A DNA stretch of 64,000 nt from Ciona intestinalis (Eukaryota; Chordata; Ascidiacea; Phlebobranchia; Cionidae): NCBI RefSeq assembly GCF_000224145.3, contig NC_020179.2, forward strand, positions 1,265,612-1,329,611. Direction: 5' to 3'. Shown piece by piece: positions 54,801-63,800 of the stretch; positions within the stretch are counted from its first letter, which is position 1, and each line of letters begins with the position of its first letter. The notes under the pieces were generated by a model. The model was not told the DNA's origin and did not search any database. It worked only from the letters and a program-made list of their open reading frames with translations. The position numbers were made by a program, and so were the translations under genes.

Positions 54801-57800
54801 TAACTTAACTTTACGTGAAAGTTACAAGTCGCTGCGTTCCAGCGAAATTTGTTACTGTTATAATTCTACACGATGGGCCTGGCGGTAAACTTTACTTGGC
54901 GACTTAAAAGATAGAAAACGAATTGGGGAAAAGGCTATTTCAAACGCAGTAACACAGAATAGAGCAACTGTATATGCAATTGTGACAGTTAAATTTGGAC
55001 AAAACCAGTTGTGGTAACATAAAATCTGAAAAGATTTCCGAAATAAGAAGCACACGCATGTTTCCAATTAAGAAAGCTTGATTTTTCCGAAAGCACAAAA
55101 TGATGTTAAATTCAGGCTGCTTTGACAGCTAGTATAAGCTTATGTGATTACCATTTCATTGCTCAATAAATTTGATACTAAAGCTCAAACACCTTTCACG
55201 GTAGCAACGAAATTCAAAGCAAAACAAATTTGCAAAACGATAACCCCGTGTGAAGTGCAAACACCATGTTTGACCGAAAGAAAATTAACAATTTCAATAT
55301 AACGTCCGAGTTTGTTGAGCCAAAACACACGAGTGGATACGAAACAGACACCGAATCGTCCAAACCGAATATTTTCAAAAGCAAGACCGGGAAATCCGAG
55401 CCAGCTAAAGCGGGCGCGGCGACAGAAGGCGTCGTTGCGTAATTGGCGCTTTCACCAAACGGAGTATTAACAGTACTGGATAAAAAAACGTGGCGACTTT
55501 TTGGCGACTGGGTATAGCTTCGTTTACATATGTTATTAAGCCATTCGACACTGCAAAACAGGTCATATTGTGTGAAGTATCGTATCACTGTTACTATTCC
55601 CTTTGGAGCTTAATTTAGAGAGTTGGACGCCCTTCGCTGGATCGCAGTTCTGCCCTTTGCGGTTCCAATTTCTACGTGGCGTATTCGTCGCATGCGTAAT
55701 TCCCACTGGGAGAGTCCATATACCGCATTTGGTCACGTCATCCGTTAAATACGTTGCAAACCACAAAAAAACATTTAAACTATTTCAGGATATTCACGGT
55801 TTTTGTATAAGACCTTAAGTAACATAACAGCAAAGACAGAATTAATTACTATAGAACCCTGAAATAAACCCGCTAATGATTTTTAAATGGTATGATTTTC
55901 ACTCTTATGCTTAATCTGGTAATCGTTGTAAACGGGTATAACAGCGGCACTGAGACGGCTAGAAAAAGCCGCTAACCGGTACCGACCGAACCAAACCGGA
56001 TTATTACCGGCCCGTGAAAGCTGGGTAGACCCCGTAACGTTATATACACTAAGGTAAGCGATGAGACGGCACCGGGTGCAACTGGTGTCAGCACGTTTGT
56101 AGTAACCGCCCCGCTTTATTAGCACTGCTGATGGAGTGTAACGGGGGAGGCGACCCTGTTCTAACGCCGTGTATTGCCGAAAACATAGACCCTTTTGTCT
56201 ATGGCGTAATGAAAAGAAGGCTGCCCGAGAACAGCAAACTCTAGAGTTTGAAAACAACTGGAAAAATGCAGCGATTGGTATATTGATTTTAAATCGGCGA
56301 GGACTTGACTGTAAGCCCATCAGCCTCAATTGCTATTAGCGAAATGCGCTTATATGATTACCTTGATCTGCCGCGGCCCTGCAGCTATCATAGGCTTATT
56401 TGCACTGCCACTAACTTAAACGGATAAAATAGCTGTTAACTTAATATCCAAAATCATTTGATTGAACGACAATAAGTTTTTTAGGGGAAGTTAAAATATG
56501 TTAGGTATTCGCGACTGTCTAGTTTTTTCCTAAACGTCTGTAGACAATTCTCGCATTTTTGACGGCGTGTCAGTCAGAATTAGTGAAACATGCGCGCACA
56601 GTACACACACATACTCATATTACATAAGTTGGGGCAACTGCCAAAGTCAAACACACCTGTTGAAGTGTTGATTTTGAAATATGTGTTGTTAACACTCATT
56701 CTGTACTGTATGGTGTCATGGTCGCCGTCCAAATCAACAGCATGTACTTGAACAACCTGGCTGCCGAGCGGCGAATTTTCTCGTATGCTGTGTGATTGTA
56801 CAAATATGAGGACCAGGGTAAAATAAACAGTTTGAATAATTTAGCTGTTTGGTAAAACGCGAAACGGTTTTACGAAGATATAGACAGTAGTCAGTACCTT
56901 ATGGTTTGATTCGATAAAATGTTATATAGTGGAGTGGGGAGACGGGAGACGTTAAGCACATAATATCTAAGTATCCTGTTCGTGTTTTAAACAATTAACA
57001 ACGGTCTATAGTAGTCGTAAGGATATGGTTTTATAATTCTTGGAATGTTTTTTTCGTTTACTACCAAATGAGACGAGAAAATAGAATAAAAAGGAGATCT
57101 TGTCTTTCCCCACCCTACTATATGGCAAAAATGTTTTAACGTATGTAACTAAAACAGGCATTGAATTTAAAAAACCTTGTAAATGAATCACACGTTTAGG
57201 CCAAAACTATGCTCATTTCAAGCACTTTAATTAAAGGTAGTACAAAACATAACAATAGTTCTAATTCGTTCGTAATTAGCCCGCTGCTTTTACACAAACT
57301 GTACCCAAATTTAAAACACCATACTTTAACTGCCAATAAACAAAAATAGCGTTCAAAACTAAAAAGTGATACTGAAACCGCCAAACTAATTTATATAGAC
57401 CACTTAATTATACCATACCTTGCGAAGAAAATTGGCTGGGTTGCAATTGGAGCATTGTCGTTGATGTTTCCGACCTCAACAAGAACAAACATAGTTCCTG
57501 ATAGTGGGATAGCACCACGATCAGTAGCTTTTATTGTTAACCAGTAGAACCTCTCAGTTTCTCGGTCGAGCTGTCGGCTTGTGGTGATTATGCCTTAAAA
57601 AACGTCAAATTTAGGGATTTGAATTGAAATAGAACAGTATTATGGAATATAATACTGTGGGGAAAGAAAGGACACATTTAGCACATAATATCCAAATTTC
57701 CTGATCGTGTTTTAAACAATTAACAACGGTCTATGGGAGTCGTAAGGATACGGTTTTATAATTCTTTGAATGTTCTTTGTTTACTTCCAAATGGAATGAG

Positions 57801-60800
57801 AAAATAGAATGAACAGGTGTCCCATCTTCCCCCGCCCTACTATATAACATTGACAGTCGAAAATGTTGCACTGTTTGTGTCAACGTTTGCATTTTGAACT
57901 GGTATGGTACGTCTAAGTAAGATCGTCCATGTCCTTGTTTTGTTTCATTATCCCATAGTACACAAAGAATATTTTCAGAATTTTTTACTCGTATCCTCGC
58001 GACTCTAGAATAGCGTTATTAATCGCTAAAAAAAACGATTACAAGAAATATGGGATATTATGTGTTAACAGTATCCATTTTACCCCACAGTACCTATACA
58101 TCCATATATAAGTATGTTAGATAAATAAAGCTCATATTAAAACAACACTGCAACCCGTTATGGGAAAACAGGAATCAAAATCCACTTGACACAAGTGACA
58201 GGTTTCACTCTCGTTGTCTTTAGTTTAGCCCAATGGTAAACAAAACGAATCTGCTCTATACAAGCATATAATGCAGTGAGCTTACAGTAAACAGTCAAAC
58301 ACACTACTGAAGTCTGGCACAAAAATTGAGACCGATTCTGGATGAGAAAATTTACGATTTGGTAGTAAACAAAGAACATTCAAAGAATTATAAAACCGTA
58401 TTCTCACAACTCACATAGACCGTTGTTAATTTTTAAAACACAATCAGGATATTTAAATATTATATGCTCATTGTGTCCTATCATACCCCATAGTACTATA
58501 CCATGAATTGCGTCATAATATTACTCTAAACCGCCAACTTTACGTTTAGTTCATTTCTCCATAAAGGTGTATGCGTAATAGACAAACGTATACACTGACC
58601 ACATATCAATTGTGGGCACCACTCTGAATGACCTTTATGTTGCTTCAAATTTCAGCAAACAAACAGTTACTTGAGTTCTGTAAATTTCATGACTCATTTG
58701 CCCGTGTGATTTTACGCGAGATATGGGTGACAAGAGGGAAATTTGATTTGTAGCGTCCCCAGTACGCGTGTGGTCGCGAACTATCGCCGTTGTGTATACA
58801 AAATTCAAGTGGTTTTCGTTCGTGACCAACGGCGGCCAACGTAATTGCCATCTAAGTGTAATCTCGGCCAGCGCCTATCCACACAAGGTACATGTAAACA
58901 CAGGCCCAGAGACGGCCGTTTCAGAGCAAACTGCTGCCTCGACAGTCGTACATCTTAAGCAGTGATTTAGTATAATGAACCGGCCACCTAAGGATTCTGG
59001 GTAAGACGAGAGCTTTAATCGTGTTTACAAATCAGCTACGGATACGCGGGACGTTTTATCTTTCCGATGGAAGTCGAAACTAGAAGGCTTAAACGCCGGA
59101 GTCTTGTACAAATAAAAATATCCATTTGTGCCTCTGAAATCTCCAAAATTAAACGGTCGATTACATGTAAGAAATTTTGGTCATGGGTTTCGTTATTCTG
59201 GCTCAAACCGGGGAGATTTTGAAACGTTTTGGTTAGCACCCATTGAGTGTATCGCTTTTCGCCTGATTTGGCGGCCAGTGCTTTAGTTTTAATTCATTAT
59301 TCTCGGCTAGTAGCAAGGCAACGGACAAGCATGGCCGGCGGTGAAAGAACCCGTTTCGAATGACAACGGTTCCCGCTTTTTTGCACAGACAAAAGCGGGA
59401 GGTACTACGCCGTTTAAAACAACTCCACGCAGCCAAGAATTTTAGGCGTTTCTTACGACGGTATGTTTTAAATTCGAACCACAAATCGACCCGAACGGTA
59501 GCTGTTCACTTTAAAATCGAAAACACGCCCATTTTTACACAGATGAAGTCTTGCCCAAGTGAACAACTATAGCGAATTGTAGCTGCAATCGCGTGACATG
59601 TGTCTATGCCTTATTTTGTGGCGTGCGGATGGGCAGTCTTAATAGCGACTTAAAACCGTGCTCTGTCGAGTATAACGTCAACAGGCCTGAAAGTATTTGC
59701 CGAGCCGCTTACCGCTTAATACATCGTTCCAACTTTCCCTGAAACGCTTGAACCATTTTGTAAATGATTGATTTCTGGTTGTAATAATCCATAATAGCAA
59801 CAGATTTTGAACTAATAGGCCATAGTAGGGTGAAGTAAGACAGGACATGCATTAATTCTATTTTCTTGTCCCATTTGGTAGTAAAAAAAATATTTACAGA
59901 ACCATATAATCGTAGCCAGGCGACTTTAAAAGAACGTTGTTAGTAGTTCAAAACGCAATCAGGAAATATGGGTTTAGGTGGTAACGGTATCCTATCTAAC
60001 CCCACAGTACTAACATTTTTTTGCTCATCACACGCTCTTGGTAGCAAGTTATTTGGAAACAAACTACACAGGCTAGCGTTTATATCGCATTATTATCGCA
60101 TCTTTACTCCTAAGCAAAAGGGCTTTAATGAGTTTGGTCAGTTATACAGTTGACCCCTTAGATAAGCGGCGTGGGATTGACGTATGTCCCACAATAGGCT
60201 ACTATGAGCATAGAACAGTTCCCGCCAGCTAATTAGCTAGTGTCGTTCCGACAACTTTGCCCCGCCGTATGGGAACCCTAATTTGGGGAAGTTAATTACA
60301 GGTGCAGCAAGTTAAAGATGCGCTGCTTCCTGAAGTACTGGTTTTTAAATCATCTTAAGAAGGTGCCCTGTACAGGAAGGTTTTATGCGTTTGAAATGTT
60401 ACAGCTTTTCGTTAGATGTTTTAAGCCATTTCGAGTGTGTGCCGAAAATTAACGAACAAACAACGATTCGGGGCCCCTAACCGGCTGTAAGATGCTTAAT
60501 AAGCTTTGTTTTATCAAGGACCCTTATAAGAATTTGAAACTGGGTCAGATAAATGAGTACGATGCATCAAACAGGATGGCGCTACTAAAAGATGTATAGT
60601 AAGGTGGGGGACGATGGGGCATCTTTTCATTCTATTTTTTCGTCCCATTTGGTAGTAAACAAGGAACGTACTAAGTATTACAAACCCGTATCCTTACGAC
60701 TTACATAGACCTGTAAATTGTTAAAAACATTTGAATATTATGTGCTAAATATGTCTCGTCTTCCCCTACCCTACTGTATAAAACTAAAGTTTAATCTGAA

Positions 60801-63800
60801 AAGGGAAACATTTTTGGTCGATGTTTTTATACTCTTATGACTTTGCCAATTTAGTTTGATTGGCTATGTAGCCTAACGTGCTAATGATTTCGATTATTAA
60901 TTCCGTTTTAATTGATCGAATGTGTTCCTTATTTGTCTTCATGTAAAGTTAATGAATTGGCCACGAACGTACTTCCAATTTCCATTACTCTAAAAAAACA
61001 AGTTTCGAGCATTTCCCAAAGGGGTTAACCACTTAACGTGTTCGCAATTGCTGTAATTAAAACGGTGTAGCTTCTTACAGGCGAACAAGTCGGCCAATTG
61101 AAGAGAAACGTGTAAAATGTTAAAATCGAAAACAGTATAATGTGTCCGTTAATTTTCGACGCCCGTGTAGATTACACTAACTAGCGAAACTTCGCTGTAC
61201 CAGATATTACGTTACAGATTACTTTATTTACTTAGGGGACTAGAGAGTTAGGTAACTGGTTAGTAATTGAAAACCTTGCCGCTGAAAAGTTACTGACTTG
61301 AATAAACCGAAGTGAAACGTTATTTGAGACTGGTTAACACTCGCAGGGCTGTTGTTACAAAAGCGACTTCTGATTTCAAATCAGGCTCTACGCAATTGGG
61401 AGAATAGACTGGTGATGGCGTAAATAGGTAAACATAGGAACCACAAAGGCACCAACTGGCGTTCCCAAGCTATTGGAGAAAGTACAATGCTGAACTAAGG
61501 CCTAAGGGATAACTAAACCGTAAAAGATACAACGCACGGTGTAAGGTGACGATTTTGGAAATCATGCTCAATTGAAAGACCCGAAACCCGTGCAGGGTGA
61601 ATAGGGTTCGTTTCGTTCCTAAGTAAATAAGCGAGGGGGGTTATCGTATCTTTCTTGACAGCTTGTTAATTTAATTACAACATCTGCTCAATAAGAACGA
61701 TGCACTATTTTGTTTGCTGCATTTACGCCCTTTTGAAAGTACGCAAAATGATAAAAGTCCACTTAAAGAGATACGGACCTAAGCGTAGTCATACTGTATT
61801 GTACATTGTGTAAACATACGTGACGAAATTAAAGTTCAATTGCTGTCATTGTCACTAACGGCTTACTCGGATTAGTCCATAAAAGCTTATTTCAGATGAG
61901 CGCTAAGCCCGCTACCGCCGATGCTTAAGGCTACGACAGTGTCGTGAGGTGTATGGGTATCTATTGTCGCAGCTATTATCGTGTTTTGAAACGCCTTGTC
62001 AGCGATTTTGCGTATTCGATAACAACAGAGGCTAAAGGCTTTTTGTGGCGAATTTTAAAGTCGATTTGGCTACATTTGAATTAGGACCGCAGAAAGTACA
62101 ATGATACTAAGCCAGTGCTGTTGACACACGAGTGAGGATTTAATGTAACGAGGTTAGCCATGTTTGTCTTGCCCGGCAACTTTCTCGACTGTGTGGCGCT
62201 TTGATGCACTTCTACTGCAAAGTAAACAAATCTTCGCATACACATTTCCGCCGCGTAAACCCAAATCTACGCCGACCCGTTTCCGATACACGATGTTATA
62301 TTAAGTATTGACTTACCAGTATTTTCGTCTATGGCGAAAATTCCAAGTCCGGTGCCGTCCACTATTGAATATCCGATTGAGTTTTCAGGTTCGCCTATAT
62401 CATCGTCGACGGCTGAAGCTATTCCGACCGTCTTCCCGATCTCAGCGCTTTCAAGGACTTCAAATTTATCCTCCGGAAGGTTAAAGTACGGCGCATGAAG
62501 GTTTCTGTTTACAGGCAGAATCTCTACTTCGATGTAGCATGTAGCGACTCTGTATACTCTGTCTCTGGCTCGAGCTGTAATGTTGTACCGAGTTTTGACT
62601 CTGTAATCCAATTTGGCTGAAATACGGATGTATCCGGTCCGAGGATCGACGTTAAACTTCGGTTCTCCGCGGCGTTGGTGGTCCGACATCCCCGCCGTTA
62701 GTGAGTACCGGACCTCGGAGTGCTCGGGCATGTCTGGATCATAAGATTGGAGCCGGAAGACGACAGTACCGACCGGCAGATCCTCTGTGACTTTGATCCG
62801 GAAGACATCTTGATGGAAGCGTGGAGGATTGTCGTTTACATCAGCTACATGGATAAGAACAGACGCGGAGGACGAAAGAGGATGCTCCCCTGCATCTTTT
62901 GCGATGACTGTCAACCTGAATATATAATAGATACTGTTATGTTTGTATGTCCAAAAATGCGAATTTAATGATGAGTGAAAATCAAACCGAAAAAGTACTA
63001 CATTAAAAGTCAGGTTTCTTAATTTAGGGAAATTCTCTTTCTCGTATTTATATGAAAAAAGCATGCAAATGTACTGATAAAAAACAATCGGGTTTTGCAA
63101 TGCATAAAAAGGCCATTATATGATCTTACTTATATTCTGAAACATCTTCTCTGTCCAAAGATTCCATCACTTTTATAAATCCGGTTGTTTTATTAATAGC
63201 GAACTTATTTCCCCCGACAGCTGATGATAGCGAATAAGATATATTTGCGTTCCGACCCTCGTCAAGGTCAGACGCCCATATATTTTGCTGTATTACAAAA
63301 CCTACGGTCACATTTTCGTGTAAACTGAACTTGAACCGAGTCTGTCCGAATACGGGAGGGTTATCATTAACGTCGGCGACAATAATTGTTATTTTGGTGA
63401 ATGCAGTCTTAGTTGGCGAACCCATATCCGACACGGATACTGTTAGATTGTAGCGGCTTGTTCGTTCTCGGTCCAGCAGTTTTACGATCGAAATGACGCC
63501 GGTTTGAGTGTTGATATTGAAGCAACTATCTCCGTTGCCGCTTGTGATCGTGTACCATAGTTTCCCGTTAAACCCGTTGTCTCTATCGACTGCTTGGACT
63601 TTAGTGACGACAGTACCTATTGGTTTGTCTTCTGGTATAAGCACGTTACTCCATTTACCTTCTGGTCTGATTTGTGGACGGTACTTGTTCGGTATTTGGG
63701 AGGTTCTGTTCACATTTGACGTCACTCTGACGTCACGTCCGGGATTTAAAAGGTGCTGGTTAAGGCTTTCCTCATAATCCTGTACTCTTCCGGATTTTAT

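Larger units (their letters stand above)
44154..56656 (-). other. Fat-like intron 4 (12.5 kb)
   Basis: The largest intron. MITE copies lie at 45724-45896, 49253-49444, 49822-50012 and 50981-51146; SINE head-like remnants lie near 48513-48560 and 51990-52070. No exon of either known gene and no nested gene can be supported; the longest frames (46908-47270, 51609-51938, 55883-56329) have no recognisable family features. Repeat-free, CpG-containing blocks of 2-3 kb, such as 46.0-49.2 kb and 51.2-56.6 kb, are where cis-regulatory elements would be sought. Confidence 0.6.
57594..62316 (-). other. Fat-like intron 2 (4.7 kb)
   Basis: Holds five MITE copies (57648-57844, 57903-58097, 58335-58500, 59822-60011, 60595-60781). 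The stretches 58.5-59.8 and 60.8-62.3 kb show no repeat or gene that I can recognise. Confidence 0.65.

Noticed and set aside
55883..56329. 148-codon open frame on the minus strand in the largest intron
   Set aside because: No recognisable domain, no coding-like composition, many Arg/Ser/Cys typical of random CpG-containing DNA, and no splice or polyA context. Likely chance.
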